64,000 bases of DNA from Hymenobacter sp. BT559 (GTDB lineage: Bacteria; Bacteroidota; Bacteroidia; Cytophagales; Hymenobacteraceae). The DNA is taken from contig NZ_JAGETY010000005.1 of the NCBI RefSeq assembly GCF_017571525.1, positions 248,001 through 312,000 of the forward strand. Direction: 5' to 3'. Under the pieces are notes generated by a model. That model saw only the letters and a list, made by a program, of their open reading frames with translations. It was not told where the DNA came from and did not search any database. The translations under genes and the position numbers were made by a program. Positions 26,808-35,920 of this stretch are shown piece after piece. Each line of letters begins with the position of its first letter. The stretch's first letter is position 1.

Positions 26808-27572
26808 ATGAGCTCATCCGCTAACGCCGCAGCTCCTCTTGCCCAGCTGGCCTGCGTGGTGGTAGATGACAACGAAATGAACCGGCTGACGCTGGAGCAC
26901 TACGTCGGAATGACGGCCGGGCTGACCCTGGCCGGCACCTTTGCCGATGGCGTGGCCTGCCTGAACTACTTCCGCAAGGGTGGCAAAGCCGATATTCTGC
27001 TGCTCGACATCAACATGCCCGAGCTCACTGGCCTCGACCTGGTGCGCATCTTACCCGAGCCGCTGCCCGATGTGGTACTCGTGACCTCGCACCGCGACTA
27101 CGCCGTCGATGCCTTCGAGCTGCGCGTGACCGACTACCTGGTAAAGCCGCTCGACTACGCCCGCTTCAGCCGCACCGTTGACCGCATCCGGAGCCAGCGG
27201 GCGGCCCTGGCCGCGGCTAGCCCCACCGGGGGCGCCGAGGCAATGTTTGATGCCGACGGCAGCTCGTTGTTTTTGAAAATAAACAACCGCCTGATGCGCG
27301 TCAACTTCGACGAGGTGCTCTACATCGAGGCCATGTCAATGTATTCGGTACTCGTGACGCTCAAGCACAAGCACATCGTGTACGCCACGCTCAAAACCTT
27401 TGAGGAGCGCCTGCCTTTCGCCCACTTCGTGCGCGTGCACCGCTCCTACATGGTGAATACCCAGCTCATCGAGGCCGTCGAAGACAACCAGCTGCAGCTG
27501 CCCGGCGGCCACGAAGTGCCCGTAGCCAAAGCCTACCAGGACAGCTTCTTCAAGCGCCTGCGAGGCATTTAA
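26808..27572 (+). CDS. LytTR-family response regulator
   Basis: A 254-residue two-domain regulator. The receiver domain has the acidic pair in VVVDDNEMN (D20, D21), phospho-acceptor Asp67 in LLLDINMPELTG, the conserved Ser/Thr in VVLVTSHRDY and Lys in DYLVKPLDY. The LytTR DNA-binding domain (about 160-254) shows LFLKINNRLMRVNFDEVLYIEAMSMYSVLV and FVRVHRSYMVNTQLIEAV. Start ATG at 26808, since the frame upstream to 26739 reads as a hydrophobic shadow. It converges on the hybrid kinase and could be its output partner, but this is only inferred from position. Confidence 0.93.
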   Translation: MSSSANAAAPLAQLACVVVDDNEMNRLTLEHYVGMTAGLTLAGTFADGVACLNYFRKGGKADILLLDINMPELTGLDLVRILPEPLPDVVLVTSHRDYAVDAFELRVTDYLVKPLDYARFSRTVDRIRSQRAALAAASPTGGAEAMFDADGSSLFLKINNRLMRVNFDEVLYIEAMSMYSVLVTLKHKHIVYATLKTFEERLPFAHFVRVHRSYMVNTQLIEAVEDNQLQLPGGHEVPVAKAYQDSFFKRLRGI

Positions 27573-27599
27573 GGAGGGCCTGGTACCGAATCATACTGA

Positions 27600-27655
27600 G
27601 AAGCCTACCCCGGCCAGACGGCTATAAGCCGTCTGGCCGGGGTAGGCTTCTTCTG
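27600..27655. terminator. Strong hairpin between convergent regulator genes
   Basis: A 23-bp perfect inverted repeat beginning GAAGCCTACCCCGGCCAGAC with a short loop around TATAA, followed by a T-rich stretch on the plus strand. It separates the response regulator from the convergent hybrid kinase. Confidence 0.8.
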
Positions 27656-27686
27656 TTTCTGTTATAAATACTTGTAAAGTAAAGAT

Positions 27687-30428
27687 TTATAGCTCGCTGG
27701 GTAGTTCGAGCAGTACTGCCTCTACGGCGGCTAGCAGCTGCGCGGTAGCTAGCTGGCGGGCGGGCTCGTCGGGGGTGGGCAGCAGGGTGGGCGTTGGCTC
27801 CAGAATGTGCATGGCCGCAATAGCGCCTTCGATGCTGAGCGTGAGTAGGTTGGGCTTGATATGGTGCACCAGCTCGGCTACCAGCAGCCAGTCGCAAGCC
27901 TCGGCAGCGGCCCGGATTTTTTGCAGGCTAGGGGGCATGTGCGTCAGAAACGAATTGACCATGCCGGCTACGAAGGCCTTGTTGCCGCGCGCCTCCTGGT
28001 GCAGGCGACCCAGGTCATAGGCCGGGGGAGGAGGCAGGGGCAGGCTGGCCCCGGTGCCGGCGGGCTGGCGCAGCAAGTTTAGCAGCTTGGCATACAGGTG
28101 CTCCTCGGCAAAGGGCTTGGCGAGGTAGTCGTCCATACCGGCGGCCAGGTATTTCTCGTTGTCGCTGCGGAAAACGTTGGCCGTGAGGGCCAGCACCGGC
28201 ACGGCGGCCCTGGCGGCATCGGGCAGCTGGCGCAGCTGCTGCGTCACCTCAATGCCGCTGAGGTACGGCATCTGAATGTCCATCAGCACCACGTCGTAGG
28301 TGTTTTCGAGCAGCTTTTCAAGGGCTACGCGGCCGTCTTCGGCTTCGTCGACCTCCACACCCCATTGCAGCAGGTGCAGGCGCGCCACGGTGCGGTTGAT
28401 GGGGTTGTCTTCGGCCAGCAGCACCCGGATGCCGCGCAGCTGCCCGGTGTCGAAGGCATCGACGGTAATGGGCGCGGGCTGCTCGGTTTTGAGCAGCGGA
28501 ATGGTAAACGAGAACGTGCTGCCCTGGCCCAGCTTGCTATTTACGCTCAGCTCGCCCCCTAGCTGCGTCACCAGGGCCCGGCTGATGGTGAGGCCCAGGC
28601 CGGTGCCGCCGTAGCGCCGGGTGGTGTCGGCGTAGGCCTGCGTGAAGCTCTCAAAAATGCGCTCCAGTGCCTCGGGCCCGATGCCGATGCCCGAGTCTTG
28701 CACCGTGAAGCGCACCAGGTATTCCTCGTCGGTTTCATCGACTAAAAAGCTGCGTAGCCACACGCTGCCGCTGGTGGTGAACTTGATGGCGTTGGAAAGC
28801 AGGTTGAGCAAAATCTGGTTGAGGCGAAACGGGTCACTGAGCACCCAGGGCGCCTCATCGGTGGCAAAGGGCTTGAAGCCGAACACCAGCCCCTTTTCCT
28901 GAGCCTGCAGGGTGAGCGTGGCCACGGCCTGCTGCATGGAGTCGTGCAGATGGAAGGCCACCGACTCCATCTCCAGCTTGCCCGAGTGGATTTTCGACAC
29001 GTCGAGCACGTCGTTGAGCACCCCAAGCAGGTGCGTGCCCGAGCTACGAATAGTGCGCACAAACTCTTGCTGCTGCGGGCTCAGGCGGGTTTTGGCCAGC
29101 AGGGCGGCCATGCCGAGCACACCATTCATGGGCGTACGGATTTCGTGGCTCATGTTGGCCAGGAAGTTTTCGCGGGCCTTGGCGGCTTCTTCGGCGGCGA
29201 GCTGGGCGGCTTTCAGGGCCGTAATGTCGGTACTTACTCCTAGCACCTGCGTAGTGCCATTGGGGCGCACCAGCGGGCGCTTAATTGTATAGAACCAGCG
29301 CTCTTCGCCGGTGGGCGAGGTCGAGCGCTCTTCGGCCACTACCTCACGGCCGGTGGCCAGCACTTGGGCGTCGATGGCCGCGTATTCGGCCGCCTCACGC
29401 TCCTTAGCCCGCAGCACCTGCTCGGTAGGCGCAAAGAGGGCCGCCTGCTCATCCAGCTTGAATAAGGCGCCATTGCCAAACACCACCTCGCCGGCGGCAT
29501 CGCGCACGTACACCGGGCTCGGAATAGTGTCGAGCACCTGCTGCATAAACTCCTGCTGCTCGCGGCGCTCCAGCTCGCTACGCTGGCTGCGCTCTTCGGC
29601 CTGCACGCGGGCCGTCACGTCGAGGCCGCTGCCGAGCATGTAGGGGAGGCCCTTGCCCGCGCCCGACAGCAGTTTGAACTGTCGCTGGTGGTGCACCTCG
29701 CCGCCGGGCACGGGCGTGCGGTCGTCCCAGCTCACGGGCTCGGCGCTGGCCTCGGCCAGCTCAAACATGCGGTCGCGGGCGTGGGCCAGCTCCAGCGGAA
29801 AGCCGTAGCGGGCGCAGTACTCGGCCAGGGTGCGGCCCGGCAGCCAAGCGCGGTGCTCGGGGTCGGGCACGGCCTGGGGGTTCACGTACACGTAGCGGCG
29901 CTGCTCATCGAGCACGGCAATTTCCACGGGCACCTCGTCGAGGATGGTTTCGTAAAACTTGCGCTGGGCGTCGCGCTGCATATCGGCCTGCCGCTGCTGC
30001 GTGGCATCGCGGTAGCTCAGCAGCCAACCCGTGGTGTCGCCAAGGGCCACGGGTCGGGCGTCACGCTCTAGGGTGCGGCCGTCGCGCAGGGGCAGCAAAG
30101 TGCTCGGAATATGACCTTCGGGCCGGCTAGCCAACTCGGCAGCGTAAGCCTCGGGGTCGGCCAGGTAAGGCTGCATCATGGCCGTGAGCTGGCTGGTGTG
30201 CAGCCCCAGGCACTGGCTGGCCAGGATGGGCAGTCCCAGCATGCTGCAAAATTGCTCATTGGCCAGCAGCACCCGCTGGTCGGCATCGAGCAGCAAGATG
30301 CCCTCGCGCAGGCCGCTGGCCAGGGCCGCGAGGTGCTCGTTAGCCTGCGCCGCCTCGGCGCGGGCTTGTTGCAGTGTTTGCTTGGTCTTGGGTGGGCTAG
30401 CGAGAGGAGCGGAACTAGGCGCAGACAT
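27687..30428 (-). CDS. Hybrid sensor histidine kinase with PAS, receiver and Hpt-like domains
   Basis: A 913-residue soluble phosphorelay kinase. Order: coiled coil (~20-45), three PAS-type domains (~40-150, ~160-280, ~300-410; the last followed by VLGVSTDITALKAAQ), HisKA with phospho-His in NMSHEIRTPMNGVLGM, HATPase (NLLSNAIKFT, DSGIGIG, GGTGLGLTISRALV), receiver (LAEDNPINRTVA; Asp in VLMDIQMPYLSG; YLAKPF) and a C-terminal Hpt-like bundle with His in ELVHHIKPNLL. No membrane helix or signal peptide, so the signal is probably cytoplasmic. Start ATG at 30428 is chosen over 30464. Confidence 0.92.
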   Translation of the reverse strand: MSAPSSAPLASPPKTKQTLQQARAEAAQANEHLAALASGLREGILLLDADQRVLLANEQFCSMLGLPILASQCLGLHTSQLTAMMQPYLADPEAYAAELASRPEGHIPSTLLPLRDGRTLERDARPVALGDTTGWLLSYRDATQQRQADMQRDAQRKFYETILDEVPVEIAVLDEQRRYVYVNPQAVPDPEHRAWLPGRTLAEYCARYGFPLELAHARDRMFELAEASAEPVSWDDRTPVPGGEVHHQRQFKLLSGAGKGLPYMLGSGLDVTARVQAEERSQRSELERREQQEFMQQVLDTIPSPVYVRDAAGEVVFGNGALFKLDEQAALFAPTEQVLRAKEREAAEYAAIDAQVLATGREVVAEERSTSPTGEERWFYTIKRPLVRPNGTTQVLGVSTDITALKAAQLAAEEAAKARENFLANMSHEIRTPMNGVLGMAALLAKTRLSPQQQEFVRTIRSSGTHLLGVLNDVLDVSKIHSGKLEMESVAFHLHDSMQQAVATLTLQAQEKGLVFGFKPFATDEAPWVLSDPFRLNQILLNLLSNAIKFTTSGSVWLRSFLVDETDEEYLVRFTVQDSGIGIGPEALERIFESFTQAYADTTRRYGGTGLGLTISRALVTQLGGELSVNSKLGQGSTFSFTIPLLKTEQPAPITVDAFDTGQLRGIRVLLAEDNPINRTVARLHLLQWGVEVDEAEDGRVALEKLLENTYDVVLMDIQMPYLSGIEVTQQLRQLPDAARAAVPVLALTANVFRSDNEKYLAAGMDDYLAKPFAEEHLYAKLLNLLRQPAGTGASLPLPPPPAYDLGRLHQEARGNKAFVAGMVNSFLTHMPPSLQKIRAAAEACDWLLVAELVHHIKPNLLTLSIEGAIAAMHILEPTPTLLPTPDEPARQLATAQLLAAVEAVLLELPSEL

Positions 30429-30526
30429 AAGGTGTAGAACTAAACCAGCGCTCAAGGTAGACAAAAAACGCCCTAGTGCCTAGCCGCCCGGCGGCCTGCG
30501 CCGGTGCACCCCCGCCCGCTAGGCGG

Positions 30527-30534
30527 TACCTTTG
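30527..30534 (+). promoter_or_regulatory. Promoter -7 element of ccmF
   Basis: TACCTTTG fits TAnnTTTG and ends 19 bases before the GTG start of ccmF, giving a short leader. It shows ccmF has its own promoter apart from ccmBCDE. Confidence 0.6.
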
Positions 30535-30553
30535 CCAAAAAACCAGCTAGCTC

Positions 30554-33142
30554 GTGAATTTACTTATCGGAAACCTCGGTCAGGCCAGCGTCATTCTGGC
30601 CTTCGTGGCGGCGGCAGTGGCCGCCTACGGCTACTTTCAGGCGGCGCGCGGCCGGGCGCTGGGCCAGGCCGATGCCAGCTGGCTGCAGCTGGCGCGGGGA
30701 GCCTTCTTTGTGCACGGCGCGGCGGTGCTGGCGGTGGTGGTCTGCTTGTTCAATATCATCTACGCGCACCGCTACGAGTACTACTACGCCTGGTCGCACT
30801 CCTCGAACCACCTGCCGGTGCAGTACATGATTTCCTGCTTCTGGGAAGGGCAGGAGGGCAGTTTCCTGCTTTGGATATTCTGGCACGTGGTGCTGGGGCT
30901 AGCCATCATGCGCTTTAATAAGCAGTGGGAAGCGCCGGTGCTGGCCGTGTTTGCGTCGGTGCAGGCCTTCCTGGTTAGTATGATTCTGGGCGTGGTAGTG
31001 GCCGGCGTTAAAATCGGCTCGTCGCCCTTCATCCTGTTGCGCGACTTCATGGTCGACCTGCCGGTGTGGAAGCTGAACCCCAACTTCGTGCCCAAGGATG
31101 GCTCGGGCCTCAACGCCCTGCTCCAGAACTACTGGATGGTGATTCACCCGCCCACGCTCTTCCTGGGCTTTGCCCTCACGCTGGTACCGTTTGCCTTCGC
31201 CATCGCGGGCCTCTGGAAAAAAGAGATTACGACCTGGGTAAAGCCCGCCCTCCCCTGGACTGCGCTAGGGGGTGCCGTGCTCGGCATCGGCATCATGATG
31301 GGTGCCTACTGGGCCTACGAGACCCTCAACTTCGGTGGCTACTGGAACTGGGACCCCGTAGAAAATGCCGTGTACATTCCGTGGCTGGTGCTCATCGCGG
31401 CCCTGCACGGCATGGTGCTGTGGCAGCGTCGCCGCACGGGCTTGCGCACGGCCTATGCCCTGGTGGTGGCCACGTTTGTGCTGGTGCTCTACGCTACCTT
31501 CCTCACTCGTAGCGGCGTGCTGGGCAATGCCTCGGTGCACTCATTTACCGACCTGGGCTTGTCGGGCCAGCTCATTATTTACCTGGCATTTTTCACGGTT
31601 GGGGCCATCGCGCTGCTCGCCGCCCGCTGGAAAAGCATTCCGGTTTCGGAGAAGGAGCTTGATGCCTACAGCCCTGAGCTATGGGTATTTGTAGGTGCTA
31701 CGGTGCTTTGCCTGGCGGCTTTCCAGGTAGTGGCTACGACCAGCATTCCGGTGTATAATTCGTTTCTGGGCTTCATCGGCATCAAGTCGAACCTGGCTCT
31801 GCCGGCCGACCAGATTCAGCACTACACCCGCATTCAGCTGTGGGCGGGCGTGCTCATCGGGCTGTTTTCGGGCATCGCCCAAATTCTGTGGTGGCGCCCC
31901 GCTAAGGAGTCGCCGCTCAATGCCCTGGCCACGCCGACCATGCTGGCGCTGCTGACTACGGCGCTGGTGGTGCTGCTCACGCGCTACTTCGGCCACACCA
32001 TGTCGGCTCCTTACGTGACGCTGACCCTAGCGGGCCTCTTTGGCATTATGACTAATGCTAGTGCCATTTTTGGCCTGTGGCGCCGGCGCGTGCAACTCTC
32101 GGGTGGGGCGGTGTCGCACCTGGGCATTGCGCTGATGCTGCTGGGCATTCTGGCCTCGGCGGGCTACTCCAATACCATCTCGCGCAACAACAGCGGCAAG
32201 CTCATCTCGCAGGATTTGAGCAACGAGGACAACGAGAACAACGTGCTGCTGTGGCGCAACGAAACCGGCGCCATGAACGGCTACGACGTGACCTACACCG
32301 GCCAGTACCTCGACGTGCCCGGCCTGCCCGACTACGTAAACACCCAGCTGCTCTACCGCACCGATGATGAGTACAAGGCCGTGGCTAGGGGCGAAATCAA
32401 GCAGGGCGACAAGACCTACTACCACACCGGCGACTCGCTCACCATCCGGCCCGAAAACACCTACTACCGCGTCGAATACAACGACAAGAAGACCGGGCAG
32501 AAATTCACCCTCTTTCCCCGCGCCCAGGTGAATGAGGAGATGGGCGGCCTGCTGGCCTCGCCCGCGTTGCAGCGCTTCTGGGACCACGACATTTACTCGC
32601 ACATCTCGTCGGTGCCCGACCCGCGCAAGGAAATTCCGTGGAGCGCCGCCGTGCCGCACGAGTTGAGTGTGGGCGATACGCTGTTTTTGAATGACTACTT
32701 CGCCGTGTTCCGCGCCATCGAGCAGGCGCACGACGTGCCGGGCATCAAGCTCGAAAAGGGCGACATTGCCTTGCAGGCCGATATGATTATCACCGGCGAG
32801 AAGGGCCGCGAGTACCACGCACACCCGGTGTTCTTGCTGCGCGACCGCCAGGTAGGCCGCGTGCCCGAAATCATCGAGGACCTGGGCCTCAAAATCAGTC
32901 TCGACCAGATTGACCCGGTGAAAGGCAAGTTTACTTTTGCCATCAGCACCACCGGCAAGGATTATATCATCCTCAAAGCCACCGAAAAACCGTTTATCAA
33001 CCTGCTGTGGGGCGGCACGCTGCTCATGGGCCTGGGCCTGGTGCTGAGTATGCGCCAGCGCAAAGCCAGCCGGGCAGCCGCCGTGGCTAGCCCCGCCGCA
33101 GCCGGCCGCGCCGGGGCACCCCGCCCCCAGGCCGTCGCCTGA
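30554..33142 (+). CDS. ccmF: Cytochrome c haem lyase subunit CcmF
   Basis: Large (862 aa) polytopic membrane protein that transfers haem from CcmE to apocytochrome c. Typical blocks are YYAWSHSSNHLPVQYMISCFWEGQEGSFLLW, NYWMVIHPPTLFLGF, the tryptophan-rich haem motif GGYWNWDPVENA, and FLTRSGVLGNASVHSF. A long soluble domain (~residues 540-800) precedes the last membrane helix, and the tail is Ala/Arg-rich. The GTG start at 30554 gives MNLLIGNLGQASVIL. It stands apart from ccmBCDE, with three unrelated genes between, and has its own promoter. No ccmH or ccmG is seen. Confidence 0.93.
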   Translation: MNLLIGNLGQASVILAFVAAAVAAYGYFQAARGRALGQADASWLQLARGAFFVHGAAVLAVVVCLFNIIYAHRYEYYYAWSHSSNHLPVQYMISCFWEGQEGSFLLWIFWHVVLGLAIMRFNKQWEAPVLAVFASVQAFLVSMILGVVVAGVKIGSSPFILLRDFMVDLPVWKLNPNFVPKDGSGLNALLQNYWMVIHPPTLFLGFALTLVPFAFAIAGLWKKEITTWVKPALPWTALGGAVLGIGIMMGAYWAYETLNFGGYWNWDPVENAVYIPWLVLIAALHGMVLWQRRRTGLRTAYALVVATFVLVLYATFLTRSGVLGNASVHSFTDLGLSGQLIIYLAFFTVGAIALLAARWKSIPVSEKELDAYSPELWVFVGATVLCLAAFQVVATTSIPVYNSFLGFIGIKSNLALPADQIQHYTRIQLWAGVLIGLFSGIAQILWWRPAKESPLNALATPTMLALLTTALVVLLTRYFGHTMSAPYVTLTLAGLFGIMTNASAIFGLWRRRVQLSGGAVSHLGIALMLLGILASAGYSNTISRNNSGKLISQDLSNEDNENNVLLWRNETGAMNGYDVTYTGQYLDVPGLPDYVNTQLLYRTDDEYKAVARGEIKQGDKTYYHTGDSLTIRPENTYYRVEYNDKKTGQKFTLFPRAQVNEEMGGLLASPALQRFWDHDIYSHISSVPDPRKEIPWSAAVPHELSVGDTLFLNDYFAVFRAIEQAHDVPGIKLEKGDIALQADMIITGEKGREYHAHPVFLLRDRQVGRVPEIIEDLGLKISLDQIDPVKGKFTFAISTTGKDYIILKATEKPFINLLWGGTLLMGLGLVLSMRQRKASRAAAVASPAAAGRAGAPRPQAVA

Positions 33143-33164
33143 TTTTCTGAAGCCGAAAGCCACC

Positions 33165-33196
33165 AAAAAAGGCCGCCCAAACCGGGCGGCCTTTTT
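33165..33196. terminator. Bidirectional hairpin terminator
   Basis: AAAAAAGGCCGCCC, short loop, GGGCGGCCTTTTT. It separates ccmF from the convergent secreted-protein gene and has A/T tracts for both strands. Confidence 0.88.
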
Positions 33197-33215
33197 CGTT
33201 TTAGTGGGGCTAGCC

Positions 33216-35702
33216 CTACTTCGCGATGGCTAGCTGGCGGGTCATAGTTTCGTCGCCGTTGCGCACTTGCAGGTAGTAGAGGCCGGGGGGCAGGCCGCTG
33301 AGGTCGAGGCGGTTGGTGTAGTTGTCGCGGGCCGCGCCCACGTACACCTGCTGCCCAAGCGCGTTGGTCACGAGCACGCCCATTGCGCCTTTGGCCTGCG
33401 CGCCGTGGATTTCGAGGTCAAACAAGCCCGTAGCCGAGGGGTTGGGGAATACCGTGACGGCGCGCAGCAGCGCCGACGACGTAGCCGTGACCACGCCGGC
33501 CGTGATGCTGAGGTCGTCGATGTAGAGGTTGCCTTGGTTAGCCGCGCTAAACACGTGAAAACCTACGTACTGCGTGCCCGCACCGGGCGTGAATACTGCC
33601 ACGGCCGGCGTCGAATTGCCGTCGGCCAGGGCATACGCGGTGTTGGTAATAGCCGTGTTGGTATACAGCGTGGTGGTTTGGGCGGCCGGGGTGGGGGCAT
33701 TGCCCACTTTCACTTCCAGCTTCTCGGTGTAGCTCGACGTGGCGGGGGCGATGCCCTCGCCGCGGTAGCGGAAGGCCACCTGGTAGCGCGTGTTGGCGGC
33801 CGTGGTCAGGGGCGGGGTGAAGAACCAGTCGTCGGCCGCTACGCTGCCCGTGAGGGCGCTGGTGTAGCGAATGTCATTGGTGCCCGAATTGGGATTGATT
33901 TTGGAAATGGCCCAGGTGGCCTTGTCGTTATTGGCATCGAGCACAGTGAAGCCGCAGGGCAGCGTCTGGCCCGCCAGAATAAGGTCAAAATTCTGCGTGT
34001 AGGGATACGACGTGATGGGTGCCGTGGGGTCGCAGGTGGGCGTGGTGCCTAGCTGCACTTCAATGGCGTAGCGAAAGCCCAGGTCGAAGTCATTCAAATC
34101 GTACCAGGTACTGCCGTCGAGGGTGAGGTAGTAGGTGCCGGGGCGGGACGGGGTCTCTTCTTGCAGCAGCAAGCCCGAGCCCCCCGGGCTGGTTTCCTGC
34201 ACCCCGACGAAAAACGAGCCGGCAGGCACGGGCACGTTGCCCAGGCTCACCGTCACGGCCGAGGTTTTGGTCGGCCGGTTTTGGTTGGGCGAGGTATACA
34301 GGACGGTGCCGGGGGCACCGTTTTTCCCATCGGCGGCATACACCACTACTTTGTAGGTTACCGGCGTCGTGGGGGTAGTGGTGAGGCCGGCCAGCAGCAC
34401 CGTGGCATTGGTGAGGGTGGTGGGCTGCGTCACGGTAAACTTGATAGCTTGCACGCCCCCGGCCTTGGTAGTATCTACGTTAGAATACGTGAATTGCTTG
34501 TTGGTAAGGTCGAGGTACGACAGCAAGTTAGACGTCACCTGCTGGCTGAAGGTCGCCGTGTTATTGGCCGCGTTGGCGTCGTTGGCCACGGTAGCCGTGA
34601 CGGATAGCGTATTAGTGCCGGTATTCAGCGTGGCCGGGTAGGCGGCAAACGTGACGGTAGTCGAGGACCCGGGGTCGAGCGAAGCCACGGTCTGGGTGTT
34701 GTTGAACGTATTAGCTCCCGTCACGCTCAGCGCCACGGGCACGTTGGTAAGCGTCTGGTAGCCAACGTTGGTAACCACTGCCTGCACTGACTGCGGCAGG
34801 GCGGTAGGCGTGGCTAGCTCCCCAAGCGTGAAAATAGCCTGCACGGCCACATCGACGGGCGGTGCGGGCGTGAAGCGGTAGGTGCGGCCCGCATCGGGCG
34901 GAGCAAGGCTGCTGATGATAAACGCGTTGAGATAGCCCGAGGCGGCAACGGCCGAAAAATCGGCAAAAGTGGCGTCGGCCCACCGCGTGGCCGGGTTTTT
35001 CACCACCTGCACCAGTTGGGCAGTGGCAAACGAAGTGCCCTTGAGGCCCACCTGCGTAAAGCGATACGAGGCGGCCGTCGTGCTCTTCGTAGCCGCGCCG
35101 TACACCAGCTCAATCACGTTCGTGCCTTCGTAGAGCCGCACCTGAAAGCTCAGGTTGGTGTACTGCGTGGGCCGGACGCTCGCCTTGTCGCTCACGTTTT
35201 TCCATTGAATAGTGCACACCCGGTTGGGCGCCGTGCCAGTGGTGGCCACCCGGTACTCGGTGCCGCCCGCCGCGCCCGCCGTCAGGTCCACGTTGAGCGG
35301 CGCAATGATGCTGGCGTCGTTAGGGCTTTCAAACGGGTCGATGACGGTGGAAGACGTGTTTTCATCCAGGTACATAGCTGCCGCCGACGGTGCCGCGGCC
35401 CCTAGCTTGATAAAGCCGTTGGTGTTGAGCACGAACTGCGTAAAGCTGTTGCCGCTGTAGGAGAACGTAAACCCTATATTCTGCGCCGCGGAGTTGGCGT
35501 CGTCCGTATTAGCCGTCGCAATGGCCGTGCCCGAGGTGCCCAGGTCGGTGTAGGTGCCCGCCACATTCGTAGCCGTGGGAGCCGTGTAGTAAAGGTTTTG
35601 GGCCTGCGTGGCGCACGTAGCGCCACCAGCCAGCAGCGCTGCCAGGCCATAGCGGCGCAGCCGCTGGCCCCAGGCACTGACCCGAGCGTAAGGATTTGTC
35701 AT
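33216..35702 (-). CDS. Type IX secretion cargo with CARDB-like and C-terminal sorting domains
   Basis: An 828-residue exported protein. A basic, hydrophobic signal peptide ends near CATQAQ. The N-terminal third is a beta-sandwich found in Bacteroidota surface proteins (NIGFTFSYSGNSFTQFVLNTNGFIKLG). A CARDB-like repeat follows (LPQSVQAVVTNVGYQTLTNVPVALSV ... NTLSVTATVANDANAANNTA), then a choice-of-anchor-type domain. The last ~75 residues form a type A sorting domain: VFPNPSATGLFDLEI, VLVTNALGQQVY, LDLSGLPPGLYYLQVRNG, TRQLAIAK. It should be secreted and processed by the PorU encoded in this window. Ligand unknown. Confidence 0.88.
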   Translation of the reverse strand: MTNPYARVSAWGQRLRRYGLAALLAGGATCATQAQNLYYTAPTATNVAGTYTDLGTSGTAIATANTDDANSAAQNIGFTFSYSGNSFTQFVLNTNGFIKLGAAAPSAAAMYLDENTSSTVIDPFESPNDASIIAPLNVDLTAGAAGGTEYRVATTGTAPNRVCTIQWKNVSDKASVRPTQYTNLSFQVRLYEGTNVIELVYGAATKSTTAASYRFTQVGLKGTSFATAQLVQVVKNPATRWADATFADFSAVAASGYLNAFIISSLAPPDAGRTYRFTPAPPVDVAVQAIFTLGELATPTALPQSVQAVVTNVGYQTLTNVPVALSVTGANTFNNTQTVASLDPGSSTTVTFAAYPATLNTGTNTLSVTATVANDANAANNTATFSQQVTSNLLSYLDLTNKQFTYSNVDTTKAGGVQAIKFTVTQPTTLTNATVLLAGLTTTPTTPVTYKVVVYAADGKNGAPGTVLYTSPNQNRPTKTSAVTVSLGNVPVPAGSFFVGVQETSPGGSGLLLQEETPSRPGTYYLTLDGSTWYDLNDFDLGFRYAIEVQLGTTPTCDPTAPITSYPYTQNFDLILAGQTLPCGFTVLDANNDKATWAISKINPNSGTNDIRYTSALTGSVAADDWFFTPPLTTAANTRYQVAFRYRGEGIAPATSSYTEKLEVKVGNAPTPAAQTTTLYTNTAITNTAYALADGNSTPAVAVFTPGAGTQYVGFHVFSAANQGNLYIDDLSITAGVVTATSSALLRAVTVFPNPSATGLFDLEIHGAQAKGAMGVLVTNALGQQVYVGAARDNYTNRLDLSGLPPGLYYLQVRNGDETMTRQLAIAK

Positions 35703-35920
35703 AACGAAGTGAAGTATGCGTGAAAAAGGAAGCTCGAAAAAACGGCCTTTTAAGCTCAGTCAGGGAAGATTGTGAGTAAAATCTGAGGTAAAAGCGCTTG
35801 CGCTTACAAGATGCCACTTTTTTAGCGAAACGGCCGCAGTAGTTGCCGGGTTTTGGAGCAGTTAGGGTATCGGGTGCGTATTTGGGCTGGTTCGGCTTCC
35901 GCCCGACCTTTGGCGGGCGT

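Noticed and set aside
32027..33166. 379-codon minus-strand open frame opposite ccmF
   Set aside because: Antisense shadow of ccmF, with no recognisable domain.
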